The notes beneath the pieces were generated by a model. It made no database searches, had not been told where the DNA came from, and was given only the letters and a program-made list of their open reading frames with translations. A stretch of DNA of 64,000 bases from CAVOOW01 sp963697675 (GTDB lineage Bacteria; Actinomycetota; Actinomycetes; JACCUZ01): NCBI GenBank assembly GCA_963697675.1, contig CAVOOW010000006.1, positions 1,550,001 to 1,614,000 of the forward strand. The letters run 5' to 3'. The translations under genes and the position numbers were made by a program. Of the stretch, positions 16,836-25,128 are shown piece by piece. Numbering within the stretch: position 1 is the stretch's first letter; each line of letters opens with the position of its first letter.

Positions 16836-18958
16836 AAGGACAGGTCCTTTCCGGAGGAACCAGGTGTGAGGCGGAGCACCCGGGCCGTCGGGGGCGCGGG
16901 GGTGCGGCAGACTTCGAGAAGCCCCTGCTCGGCCGTCCAGCGCATCTCCCACGGGTCGAGGCTGCGGGGGTACGCGGTGCTCACCGCGACGGGCACGCCG
17001 GTGTAGCGCGGGAGAGGCAGGTGTACTGAGTCATCGGCCCCGGGACGTCGCCAGATGACGAGATGTGCTTCGTTCCCCGAGTCCAGGCCCAGCACCACCC
17101 ACCCGTCCTCCCAACCGGGCAGGCCGAGGGGCCAGAACGGGGTGGAGGTAGCCAGGTGCGCACGAGTCTGCTTGTACGCGGCCACCCCTTCGGCGACCAG
17201 GCCACGCTGTACGTCGTCCATCCGGTTGAGGTGTCCGGAGAGGTAGGGACGGCCGGCGAGCCCGGTGCAGAGCGTGAAGGCGATCTCCTCGAGGCTCATC
17301 TCCGGCTGGGGGTAAGCCCAGTTCGCCGCCTGCTCCGGCAGCAGTGAGAGTGGAGCGGAGGCGGCGACCGGGGGATAGCGGAGGGGGTCCTGCTGGTCGC
17401 TGGTCGACTGCAGCTGGACGACACGGAGCAGTGCCTGGTCCATGCGCATGGCGCCCGAGGCGCAGTTCTCGAGCGTCAGCGTGGGATGCCGGGCGAGCAC
17501 TCCCTCCAGCCACGCGACGTGTGCCCGGTTGTGTCCGAGGAGTCCGGCTCCTGGCGGCTCGCGACGCGCGTCGGTGCCCACCCCTGGGTCGATGTTGTAG
17601 TCCAGCTTCAGGTAGCCGACGCCCTGGCCGACGAGCCGGTCGACGACCTCGTCGAGGTGCTGCACCGCCGTGGGGTGTCGCAGGTCTAGGTGGTGACGGC
17701 CGGCCTCGACGCGCCGCTGCCCGTTGCGCTGGAAGAACGCGTCGGCCGGAAGGTCGTGTGCCAGCGGACTGTTCGTCCCCACGACCTCAGGCTCCAGCCA
17801 GATCCCCACCCGCATGCCGGCGTCGCGGATCGCCGCGAAGACCTCCTGGATGCCGCCGGGGAAGCGGGATGCTGACGGCTGCCAGGCGCCGACGCTGTCC
17901 CACCAGTGCGCGTCGTCGGCGTACCAGCCGGCGTCGATGACGAAGACCTCCGCCCCTACCGAGGCGGCGGCGGCCACGAGCGGCAGCAGCCGCTCGGTCG
18001 TGGGATCGCCCATGAGGGTGTTCATGTAGTCGTTGAATACGACGGGCAGCTCTGTCGCCTCACGGTGCGGAAGGCGGACGGCGCGACGGTGGGCCGTCAG
18101 CTCAGCGACCGCACCTTCCAGGCCGCCGGAGCCGGTGACGGCGAGCGTGACCGGGACGGTGGTGAAGGTCTCGCCGGGAGCGAGCGTCTGCCGCCACTGC
18201 GCATCTGGCTCCGTCGGGCCGAACAGGGCGAGGCCGAGACCCTCGCGCAGATCCACGACGTCCCACCGCCATGGACCGTTGTGCTCGATCTGCCAGACCC
18301 AAGCCTGTCCGGACCCGCCGACGAGCGCACCGACGGGCAGGTGTTCGCCTGTCGACCAGCTGCCGCGGCTCGTCCGCGAGACGCGGCTCCTGGCGTCGAA
18401 CCCGTGCAGCTCAGCGGAGACGTCCGGCAGGGCAGAGCGCACCGCACACCGGGTGAAGCGTCCCTCCGCAAGCCAAGTGGATGCCCCTGACCAGAGGTCC
18501 ACCTCGTGCACCGGAGACGGGAAGGCACCGACGGCCAGGGAGCTCAGTGAGCTCACCGTGACGGGGGACGAACCCCCGTTGGCGAGCTGCACGGTGCTCG
18601 AGACCGCGGCCACGTCCGCGACGCTGCTCAGGCGGAGCCTCGCAGTCACGCCGGTTACGTCGTCGGCCAGCTCGACCGTGAGGTGGTGGACAGTGCGGAA
18701 GTCGGCGGTGTAGGACAGGGTGGCGTCGCAGCCGACATAGCGCAGCCGTGCGCCGGGAAGTGTGTCGGTGGAGCCGGTACGCGTGATGCGCCTTCCCTCC
18801 TCCGCAGTCTCGAACTCGACGGCACAAAGACGAGAAGCGAGCGCCATCCGCCGCGCTCCTGGGGCGTCGGAAGCGACCCCGAGACGGACAGGTTCCTCGC
18901 CGGTGGTCACGGCGACGCAGACGCCGTCGTGGCCCCACCCGACAAGCGCGCTCGTCAC
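16832..18958 (-). CDS. GH36 alpha-galactosidase-like enzyme
   Basis: A 708-residue glycoside hydrolase family 36 enzyme. An N-terminal beta domain is followed by the barrel: VFNDYMNTLMGDPT, VIDAGWYADD, VGIWLEPEVVG, the nucleophile motif YLKLDYN (Asp about 453) and the acid/base motif STSDQQDP (Asp about 521). It should hydrolyse alpha-galactosides such as raffinose-type sugars or galactose side chains. No signal peptide. The open frame extends to 19066, but GTG 18958 is chosen because AGGAAGAGG precedes it and the extension crosses the promoter-operator of the divergent importer operon. First gene of the leftward operon. Confidence 0.9.
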   Translation of the reverse strand: MTSALVGWGHDGVCVAVTTGEEPVRLGVASDAPGARRMALASRLCAVEFETAEEGRRITRTGSTDTLPGARLRYVGCDATLSYTADFRTVHHLTVELADDVTGVTARLRLSSVADVAAVSSTVQLANGGSSPVTVSSLSSLAVGAFPSPVHEVDLWSGASTWLAEGRFTRCAVRSALPDVSAELHGFDARSRVSRTSRGSWSTGEHLPVGALVGGSGQAWVWQIEHNGPWRWDVVDLREGLGLALFGPTEPDAQWRQTLAPGETFTTVPVTLAVTGSGGLEGAVAELTAHRRAVRLPHREATELPVVFNDYMNTLMGDPTTERLLPLVAAAASVGAEVFVIDAGWYADDAHWWDSVGAWQPSASRFPGGIQEVFAAIRDAGMRVGIWLEPEVVGTNSPLAHDLPADAFFQRNGQRRVEAGRHHLDLRHPTAVQHLDEVVDRLVGQGVGYLKLDYNIDPGVGTDARREPPGAGLLGHNRAHVAWLEGVLARHPTLTLENCASGAMRMDQALLRVVQLQSTSDQQDPLRYPPVAASAPLSLLPEQAANWAYPQPEMSLEEIAFTLCTGLAGRPYLSGHLNRMDDVQRGLVAEGVAAYKQTRAHLATSTPFWPLGLPGWEDGWVVLGLDSGNEAHLVIWRRPGADDSVHLPLPRYTGVPVAVSTAYPRSLDPWEMRWTAEQGLLEVCRTPAPPTARVLRLTPGSSGKDLSL

Positions 18959-19037
18959 TCCCCACCTCTTCCTCGTCGACCTCAGGTCGCGACCGAGCGG
19001 TGCGCCGGCCGTCAGGAATCTGGAGTTAAGCACAGTG

Positions 19038-19074
19038 TTGACGAGCAGGCAATCGTATGCATACATTCGTATGC
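19038..19074 (+). promoter_or_regulatory. Promoter with overlapping palindrome, putative LacI-family operator
   Basis: TTGACG (19038-19043) is followed after 17 bases by atacat, a plausible -35/-10 pair for the importer operon. Overlapping the -10 is GCATACATTCGTATGC (19059-19074), an inverted repeat of six bases with a four-base centre, itself overlapping GTATGCATAC. It lies in the divergent gap between the GH36 operon and the importer operon, so a repressor bound here could control both. The LacI-type gene at 25129 is the obvious candidate. Confidence 0.6.
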
Positions 19075-19142
19075 GTCGACGTCATCGCACGGACGTCGGG
19101 CTGCCAAACCATCTCGCCACTGCGCGCCAGAAGGAGATCCTC

Positions 19143-20498
19143 ATGAGTTCACGGTCGAGCCGTCCGCCGGAGTGGGCCCTGAGGCCCATGACCCGACGCA
19201 CTCTTCTCACCCGTGCCGGCCAGTTCGCGGGCGTCGCTGCCGCAGCAGGATTCCTCACCGCCTGCTCGTCGGACGGGGGCGGAGGGGGCGGTGGCGCAGG
19301 TGGCGGTGGCGGTGGCGGAGGAAGCATCACCATCGGCGCCGAGAAGGCCTCGCCGTATACCGACTTTCACAAGAGCAAGGTGGCCGAGTTCGAGAAGGCG
19401 TCTGGCATCAAGGTCAACTGGGTCGAGGTGCCCCACGACAACATGCACGAGCGATTCCTCACCGAGTCGATCGGCGGCGGCGGTGTCATCGACGTTTTCC
19501 AGGCGGACCAGCCCTGGGTGGCTGAGTTCTGCGCGGCTGGATACCTGACGCCTATCGACGACCTCGTGGACAAGAGCGACCTCGCCGACTTCCTGCCCGT
19601 GGGACTCGACACGCTCACCTATAAGGACAAGCTGTTCGGCCTCCCCTATATCGTGCACAACTCGGTCCTCTACTACCGGACGGATTTGTTCGAGAAGGCC
19701 GGTATCAAGGGACCACCCACTACCTGGGACGAGCACCGCGCCATCGCCAAGGATCTGACTGGAAAGTCCGGTCTCTACGGCACCGTTGTCGAAGGAAAGA
19801 ACGGCGTCGAGCCTGGGGCCAAGTTCATGGATATCCTGCAGCAGGCAGGCGGGCAGATTCTCGACGACAGTGGCGCGGCGACGTTCGGCTCGCAGCCGAC
19901 CATCGACGCGTTCAACCACATGCTGGCGATCCAGTACACGGACAAGTCCAGTCCTCCTGGGGCCCCCGGGTTCGACAACGGTGACACCGGCAACCTGTTC
20001 CTGCAGGGCAAGCTCGCCACGTGCCCGAACTGGCCGTATCTCTTCGGCCTCGGCGCCGATCCGGCTGGCTCCAAGGTCGTCGACAAGTATGCCGTCGCGA
20101 AGCAGCCCGGCAAGGTATCGCAGACTGCGGAGGTGTTCTCCTGGGGGTACTCGATCGCCGCCGGTTCGAAGAAGAAGGATGAGGCCTTCGAGTTCGTGAA
20201 GTGGGCCGCGAGCGCGGAGATGGCCAAGGCGCTCGGCACGCAGTTCACCAATCCTGTCCCGCGGCTGTCGGTCGCGAAGGCGATCAAGTCGGACTCCTCC
20301 GTCTCGCAGGCGAACCGGGACGCCATCACTGTGATGACTGAGAACGTCGCCAGTAGCCAGGCGATCCCGTCCCACCCAAAGTGGCCGGACATCCACAACC
20401 GCGTCTCACTGGCGCTGAACCGCGTCATGACACGTCAGTCGAGTCCAGAGAAGGAAGCGGCGGCGGCGCAGGGCGACATAGAGAAGATCGTGGCCTAG
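19143..20498 (+). CDS. Sugar ABC transporter substrate-binding lipoprotein
   Basis: A 451-residue extracytoplasmic solute-binding protein of the maltose/glycerol-3-phosphate (UgpB/MalE) type. The signal begins with MTRRTLLTRAGQFAGVAA and ends at the lipobox LTAC, so it is exported (possibly by Tat, given the paired arginines) and lipid-anchored. A long glycine linker (residues about 44-60) separates the anchor from the binding domain. ATG 19143 follows AAGGAG. It binds the sugar imported by the two permeases downstream; the ATPase is not encoded here and a shared MsiK-type ATPase elsewhere is likely. Confidence 0.92.
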   Translation: MSSRSSRPPEWALRPMTRRTLLTRAGQFAGVAAAAGFLTACSSDGGGGGGGAGGGGGGGGSITIGAEKASPYTDFHKSKVAEFEKASGIKVNWVEVPHDNMHERFLTESIGGGGVIDVFQADQPWVAEFCAAGYLTPIDDLVDKSDLADFLPVGLDTLTYKDKLFGLPYIVHNSVLYYRTDLFEKAGIKGPPTTWDEHRAIAKDLTGKSGLYGTVVEGKNGVEPGAKFMDILQQAGGQILDDSGAATFGSQPTIDAFNHMLAIQYTDKSSPPGAPGFDNGDTGNLFLQGKLATCPNWPYLFGLGADPAGSKVVDKYAVAKQPGKVSQTAEVFSWGYSIAAGSKKKDEAFEFVKWAASAEMAKALGTQFTNPVPRLSVAKAIKSDSSVSQANRDAITVMTENVASSQAIPSHPKWPDIHNRVSLALNRVMTRQSSPEKEAAAAQGDIEKIVA

Positions 20499-20546
20499 TC
20501 CTCGCTTTGCCTTGTCCTGGCACAGCTTTCTCCGTCGACACGAGGA

Positions 20547-20579
20547 ACGCCCGGCCTGCAGCCCTAGCAGGCCGGGCGT
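20547..20579 (+). terminator. Strong intercistronic stem-loop without T-tract
   Basis: ACGCCCGGCCTGC (20547-20559) and GCAGGCCGGGCGT (20567-20579) pair perfectly over 13 bases around a 7-base loop. No T-run follows, and the next gene begins 20 bases downstream. Such hairpins between a binding-protein gene and its permeases usually reduce read-through or protect the upstream mRNA, giving more binding protein than permease. Confidence 0.65.
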
Positions 20580-20598
20580 GCTCCCCTGAGGAGTTCTC

Positions 20599-21567
20599 AT
20601 GAGCGTTAACATCGAGCGCGGCAAAACGGATCCCCAGGTTCCGTCACGTCGTCGAGGCAAGCGGCACGAAGGGCGGACGCCCGGCCGGGCGTCTCGTGTG
20701 CATCACACCCGCACCGGCGTGCTCTTCACTCTCCCGGCGCTTCTCGCCATGGCTGCGGTGGTCGGGTACCCGATGCTCTACAGCCTCAATCTTAGCTTTC
20801 GCTCGCTCAACCTGCTCGACCCGACCAGCGAAGAAAGCTATGTCGGACTAGCGAACTACTCGGAGCTCTTCGAGTCCAGCGAGTTCATCAACTCGCTGGT
20901 CCTCACCGCTGCATTCGTCGTCGTGACCATAAGCCTCGAGCTCCTGGTCGGTCTGGCCATTGCGCTGCTGATCAACCAGAACATGCGCGGCCTGAACTGG
21001 TTCCGCCTCATTGTCAGTCTGCCGCTCATGATGGCGCCAAGCGTCGCCGGCCTGCAGTTCCGATTCTTGTTCGCGGACCAGTACGGGGCCATCGACGCGA
21101 TCCTGCAGAAGGTGGGTCTCGCGGGCCCACTTTGGTTCGTGGAACCCTGGTATGCGAGAGCGGCGATCCTCATCTCCAACCTTTGGCTCGCCACACCGTT
21201 CGTCGTGCTGGTCCTTCTCGCCGCTATGGCGAATCTCCCCAAGGGACCGTTCGAAGCGGCACGGCTGGACGGCGCCGGCCCCTTGCAGACGCTCCGCTAT
21301 CTTCTGCTTCCGATGCTCAAACCTGCCCTACTGATCATCATCGTTGTGCGGATGTCTGATGCGTTCAAGATGTTCGACCTGGTCTACAACCTCACAGGTG
21401 GGGGACCCGGCCGATCCACCGATGTCCTGAGCAACTACATCTACCGAGAAAGCTTCACGCGCGCGCACTTCGCCCAGGGGGCCGCCGCTTCTTTCGTTCT
21501 GGTGGCCCTGGTGGCAACCCTGACGTTCATCTGTTTCCGGATCCTGCGTCCGCGGTCGGAGGTCTAG
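20599..21567 (+). CDS. Sugar ABC transporter permease (MalF/UgpA type)
   Basis: A 322-residue inner-membrane permease of the carbohydrate-uptake type 1 class. A basic N-terminal region of about 35 residues precedes the first membrane segment (GVLFTLPALLAMAAVVGYPMLYSL). About six membrane segments follow. The ATPase-contact loop reads EAARLDGAGPLQTLRYLLLPML, the conserved EAA motif of binding-protein-dependent permeases. ATG 20599 follows GAGGAG. It pairs with the next gene, which starts three bases after its stop. Confidence 0.92.
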   Translation: MSVNIERGKTDPQVPSRRRGKRHEGRTPGRASRVHHTRTGVLFTLPALLAMAAVVGYPMLYSLNLSFRSLNLLDPTSEESYVGLANYSELFESSEFINSLVLTAAFVVVTISLELLVGLAIALLINQNMRGLNWFRLIVSLPLMMAPSVAGLQFRFLFADQYGAIDAILQKVGLAGPLWFVEPWYARAAILISNLWLATPFVVLVLLAAMANLPKGPFEAARLDGAGPLQTLRYLLLPMLKPALLIIIVVRMSDAFKMFDLVYNLTGGGPGRSTDVLSNYIYRESFTRAHFAQGAAASFVLVALVATLTFICFRILRPRSEV

Positions 21568-21569
21568 CA

Positions 21570-22400
21570 ATGCGCGTGCGCACGAGTCGTCAGGTGCTGA
21601 CGTACCTCGCCTTGTCTGTCATGGCGGTGCTGGTGCTGCTGCCGTTCCTCTGGACGGCACTCATGTCCCTCAAACTCGACCGTGATTTGCTGTCCATACC
21701 GCCCACGTTCCTGCCGAACCCGCCAACCCTCTTCCAGTACCGGGAGACGTTTCGAAGCGGCGACTTCCTCAACTACTTCCGGAACAGCATCATCGTCTCG
21801 TCGGTCAGCACGGGGCTCGCACTGGCGATCGGCGTTCCGGCCGCATACGGCTTTGCGCAGTTCCGCTACCGACTCAGCGGAATACTGTTCGGCGTGATCG
21901 TGGCGACGCGAATGTTTCCACCCGTCACGTTGATCATTCCTTACTTCCTCTTCATGCGTTCCGCGGGGCTCCTGGACACCCACTTCGCGCTGATCATCAC
22001 CTACGTCACTATCCAGCTGCCCCTCGTCATCTGGATTCTTGAAGGCTTCTTCCGTGAGCTCCCCAATGAGGTGGTCGAAGCAGCTCAGATCGACGGGCTC
22101 GGGCCCACCGGCGTTTTCGTACGGATCGGCATCCCGTTGTCGATGCCCGCCGTCAGTGTCGCGGCCTCACTCGCGTTCATAGCCGGCTGGAACGAATTCA
22201 TCTTCGCCCTCGCCCTGACGAGAACGCCGGATGCGCAGACCGTCCCGGTCGGCCTCGCGAGCGGCATCACCAGCCAAGGCTTCGACTTCGGGCCGATCAC
22301 TGCTGGCGCCACCCTCTACGTCCTTCCGGTATTGCTGTTCACCTTCCTTGCCCAAAAAGGACTGGTGAAGGGGCTCGCCACCGGAGGCTCGACCGGGTGA
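21570..22400 (+). CDS. Sugar ABC transporter permease (MalG/UgpE type)
   Basis: A 276-residue partner permease with about six membrane segments. The EAA loop is EAAQIDGLGPTGVFVRIGIP near residue 170, and the ending (PVLLFTFLAQKGLVKGLATGG) is the normal C-terminus of the MalG class. It starts two bases after the stop of the first permease. Together they form the membrane channel for the sugar bound by the lipoprotein at 19143. The family normally handles oligosaccharides, which suits the intracellular GH31 and GH36 enzymes next door. Confidence 0.92.
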   Translation: MRVRTSRQVLTYLALSVMAVLVLLPFLWTALMSLKLDRDLLSIPPTFLPNPPTLFQYRETFRSGDFLNYFRNSIIVSSVSTGLALAIGVPAAYGFAQFRYRLSGILFGVIVATRMFPPVTLIIPYFLFMRSAGLLDTHFALIITYVTIQLPLVIWILEGFFRELPNEVVEAAQIDGLGPTGVFVRIGIPLSMPAVSVAASLAFIAGWNEFIFALALTRTPDAQTVPVGLASGITSQGFDFGPITAGATLYVLPVLLFTFLAQKGLVKGLATGGSTG

Positions 22401-22454
22401 AACGAAGAGTCCTAACCACAACCGCCAAGACAACCAACCCACAGGAGTCCACAC

Positions 22455-24836
22455 ATGCTCAACCTCCGTGACGAGGCGTCCCCCAACGGTGCGGGTCTCG
22501 TTATGTCGCTGGCCGGCCCCGTGGGCGGTGACGAAGACGTCCTGCGCGTGTCAGCGCCGTTCGTCGTCGAGACGTGGTCTACCGCGGACGGACCGGACGG
22601 CATCCAGCGGCATGAAGCGGGGTACGCCGCCGCGACCTGGACCGACGACGCATTGGAAGCACATGCCAGCATCGACAGCGGGTCGAGCAGCACGGTCCGG
22701 CTCCTCGACCGCTGGACCCGCACCGATGACGACACCTGGCGGGTGGACCGCTCGATGCATATCGAGGGTGACCCAGCCATGGACGGAGTTCGGCTGCGCC
22801 TGGTGACTGAGACGCCCTTCTCGGAAGGCGGTCGCTTCGACGACTTCCGCTTCTACGCTCCTTCGGCGGTCTACGACAAGAACGACCTTGACGAGGATGG
22901 CGTCGACGACTACTTGCCCAGTCAGCGGATGCAATACCGCGAGGACCGGTTGAACGCGCTGAGCTTCATGGCCTTCCATGAGAAGCGCGGTGTCGCCCTC
23001 ACCCTCATCCGGGCTGATCTGCCCGAGTTCGACGGCGTGCCCGACCGCCCGCACAAGGAGCGGCTGTTCCTTCACGAGGGCGACATCGGCAGTATTGGCT
23101 TCGAGCCCGTGGAGGGCGCGATCGACCAGCTCCGGCTGCAGGCTTGCTACCCGTTCGACGAGGGCGAGTCGACGCATGCCCTCCTGCTGGTCGAGCGTCC
23201 GAGCTGGGGATCGTTCTGGCCAGTCGGGAGCTCGCGACCGTTCGAGGTGTCCTATCTTGTCCGGGTGGAGCGGTCTGCGGACTTCCACGAGGCGATGTGG
23301 ACGAGTTACAGCCGCCGAGTGCAGGACCTTAAGCCGGTGCCGGTGGCGCTGCCGACCTCGCTGGATGAGATCTCGCGGCTGCGCGCGGAGTCGCTGGACC
23401 ACTACTACCTGGAGACGGACGTCTCCGTAGACCCCAACGGGCCGGCGGGCTACGTGCTCAACTGTCATCCGCAGTCAGGTGAGCAGCTCGCAGACATCAT
23501 CCAGTACGGGTTCACCGGGCAGAACACGCTGAACGCCTACCTCATGATGCGCTTCGGTGAGCCGGAGTGGGCCGTTCACGGCGTGCGGGCTCTGGACTTC
23601 TTCGTGGACAAGGGCCATCTCCCGGAGCCGGGGATGTTCTACGACCTGTACAACGCGCCGAAGCAGACGATGGACTGCTGGTGGACCGGGTTGCTCCTCC
23701 CGTTGGCCTACGCCGAGCCCGGCGGGGACCTCGAGGAGCTGATGGGCCCCATCTACAAGAAGTGGGAGAAGGAGATCCCCCGGCTCCAGCAGCTGCAGGG
23801 CTCCTACCTGCGGTGCATGTCCGAGAGTGCCTACGGGGTACTGCTGGGATACGAGTTCGAGCAGAGCCAGGGCCGTGAGCACCCGACCTGGCTGCAGGCT
23901 GTCCAGCGGTACGCCGATTTCCTGCTCCGCGTGCAGGAGGATGACGGATCCTGGTACCGCGCCTACGACCACGCGGGCAAGCCGCTGACCGAGCCCGCGA
24001 TCTGGTTCGGCACCACGATGTACGAGCAGAAGTCCTCCAGCTCCACCCCGATCCCGACGCTCCTCAAACTGCGACAGCTGACGCGCGATGACCGCTACCT
24101 CCACGCCGCGATACGCGCAGGCCATTTCGTGCGCGACAAGCTCGTGGATCCGGTGCGGTTCAACGGCGGTATTCATGACCCGATCTATGCCAAGGGTCAG
24201 CTCATCGACAACGAGGGCATCCTCTATCCGATGCTGGGGCTGCTCGACCTCTACCGCACGGTCGGCGGCGACTACTTCCGCCAGGGCGCGATCCGCGCCG
24301 GCCGCCTCTTCGCATCATGGACCTGGCTGTGGGACGTGCCCCTGCCTCCGGACAGCACTCTGGCAAAGCACGGCTTCCGCTCCACCGGCATCGGGGCCTG
24401 CGACACCTGTGCGACGGGCTATGTGCACCCGTTCGAGGTCATCGCCGTCCCGGAGCTGATCGAGATCGGTGAGCTCGCTAACGACCCGGCGATGGTGGAC
24501 GTCGCCGAGCTGCTCCTGTATGGCTGCAACCAGACCGTCGCGGTGCCCGGCAAGGACTGGGGGTACGCGAGCCCCGGTCTGCAGGAGGAGGGATACCTCA
24601 TCAGCTGGTGGCTCGGTGACGACCCGATCTTCGAGAACACCGCCTTCGGTGACCGCGGTAAAGGCGAGGGGAACAAGACCTGCTTCCCGTGGATCCCAGC
24701 GGTGGCTCTCGCCGCCTACTGGAAGCTCATGGACCGTTACGGTTCCGCTGAGATGGACCAGATCCGCGCTTCCAACGGGATGGTTCTGAGCAGCGACCGG
24801 AGCTCGGCTCGGGCAAGACCGGAAGGACAGGCCTAG
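22455..24836 (+). CDS. Uncharacterised large protein, possible (alpha/alpha)6-type glycosidase, copy B
   Basis: A 793-residue soluble protein, paralogue of the gene at 14541. Shared landmarks in order: FRFYAPSAVYDKNDLDEDGV, MQYREDRLNALSFMAFHE, LNCHPQSGEQLADIIQYGFT, DDGSWYRAYDHAG, FNGGIHDPIYAKGQLID, WTWLWDVPLPPDSTLAKHGF, GLQEEGYLISWW and DRGKGEGNKTCFPWIP. The invariant Asp, Glu, Trp and His residues in these blocks are candidates for a sugar-binding active site. ATG 22455 follows ACAGGAG, 54 bases after the permease stop, so it is the fourth gene of the importer operon. No signal peptide: it should act on imported sugar. Function unknown. Confidence 0.8.
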   Translation: MLNLRDEASPNGAGLVMSLAGPVGGDEDVLRVSAPFVVETWSTADGPDGIQRHEAGYAAATWTDDALEAHASIDSGSSSTVRLLDRWTRTDDDTWRVDRSMHIEGDPAMDGVRLRLVTETPFSEGGRFDDFRFYAPSAVYDKNDLDEDGVDDYLPSQRMQYREDRLNALSFMAFHEKRGVALTLIRADLPEFDGVPDRPHKERLFLHEGDIGSIGFEPVEGAIDQLRLQACYPFDEGESTHALLLVERPSWGSFWPVGSSRPFEVSYLVRVERSADFHEAMWTSYSRRVQDLKPVPVALPTSLDEISRLRAESLDHYYLETDVSVDPNGPAGYVLNCHPQSGEQLADIIQYGFTGQNTLNAYLMMRFGEPEWAVHGVRALDFFVDKGHLPEPGMFYDLYNAPKQTMDCWWTGLLLPLAYAEPGGDLEELMGPIYKKWEKEIPRLQQLQGSYLRCMSESAYGVLLGYEFEQSQGREHPTWLQAVQRYADFLLRVQEDDGSWYRAYDHAGKPLTEPAIWFGTTMYEQKSSSSTPIPTLLKLRQLTRDDRYLHAAIRAGHFVRDKLVDPVRFNGGIHDPIYAKGQLIDNEGILYPMLGLLDLYRTVGGDYFRQGAIRAGRLFASWTWLWDVPLPPDSTLAKHGFRSTGIGACDTCATGYVHPFEVIAVPELIEIGELANDPAMVDVAELLLYGCNQTVAVPGKDWGYASPGLQEEGYLISWWLGDDPIFENTAFGDRGKGEGNKTCFPWIPAVALAAYWKLMDRYGSAEMDQIRASNGMVLSSDRSSARARPEGQA

Positions 24837-24850
24837 AACGCCCAGGCTGC

Positions 24851-24866
24851 CAGCGGCGAGCCGCTG
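24851..24866 (+). terminator. Short GC-rich hairpin after copy B
   Basis: CAGCGG and CCGCTG pair perfectly across a four-base loop, 14 bases after the stop of the importer operon. There is no T-tract. It could end or attenuate the transcript before the LacI gene; in GC-rich DNA such hairpins are common, so support is weak. Confidence 0.3.
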
Positions 24867-24915
24867 ACGCGATTGCAGGCGGTGGATCGGCCTCGCTGCA
24901 ACAGGAAAGGATCCC

Positions 24916-25077
24916 ATGGCTCTGCAGATAAGCCTTGCCCCGAGGCGGCAGTCGGTCTCCCGAACCGCTCTGAGCCGACCCGGCAGGCACGGACTGACCG
25001 TGAGCGACTCCGAGAGTCACGGAGCCCCGATCTCGGGCGGAACCCGGTCGCCCTGGCCGGTAGGCTCCGCGACGTGA
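24916..25077 (+). CDS. Possible 53-residue peptide, unsupported by family
   Basis: ATG 24916 is preceded by GGAAAGGATCCC, a fair ribosome site, and opens a 53-codon frame (ALQISLAPRRQSVSRTALSR at the start) that stops at 25077, just before the LacI gene. Its composition is Ser/Arg/Gly-rich with no recognisable domain. The 292-base gap between copy B and the LacI gene contains nothing else clear. It may be a chance frame or a leader peptide. Confidence 0.2.
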   Translation: MALQISLAPRRQSVSRTALSRPGRHGLTVSDSESHGAPISGGTRSPWPVGSAT

Positions 25078-25128
25078 CACGCTCGTGCCCGCGCCCCCTG
25101 CACCGCGTAGGACGCCGGGGAGGCTGAG

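Noticed and set aside
18959..19066. Longer N-terminus for the GH36 enzyme starting at 19066
   Set aside because: It would run through the promoter and palindrome of the divergent operon; GTG 18958 has a good ribosome site and fits the family.
19275..19325. Tandem gga/ggc repeats that look like a microsatellite
   Set aside because: They encode the glycine linker after the lipobox of the binding protein, a common feature of such lipoproteins.
19149..20396. A 415-codon reverse frame opposite the sugar-binding lipoprotein
   Set aside because: No motif and no start signal; the forward strand shows a signal peptide, lipobox and full binding-protein fold.
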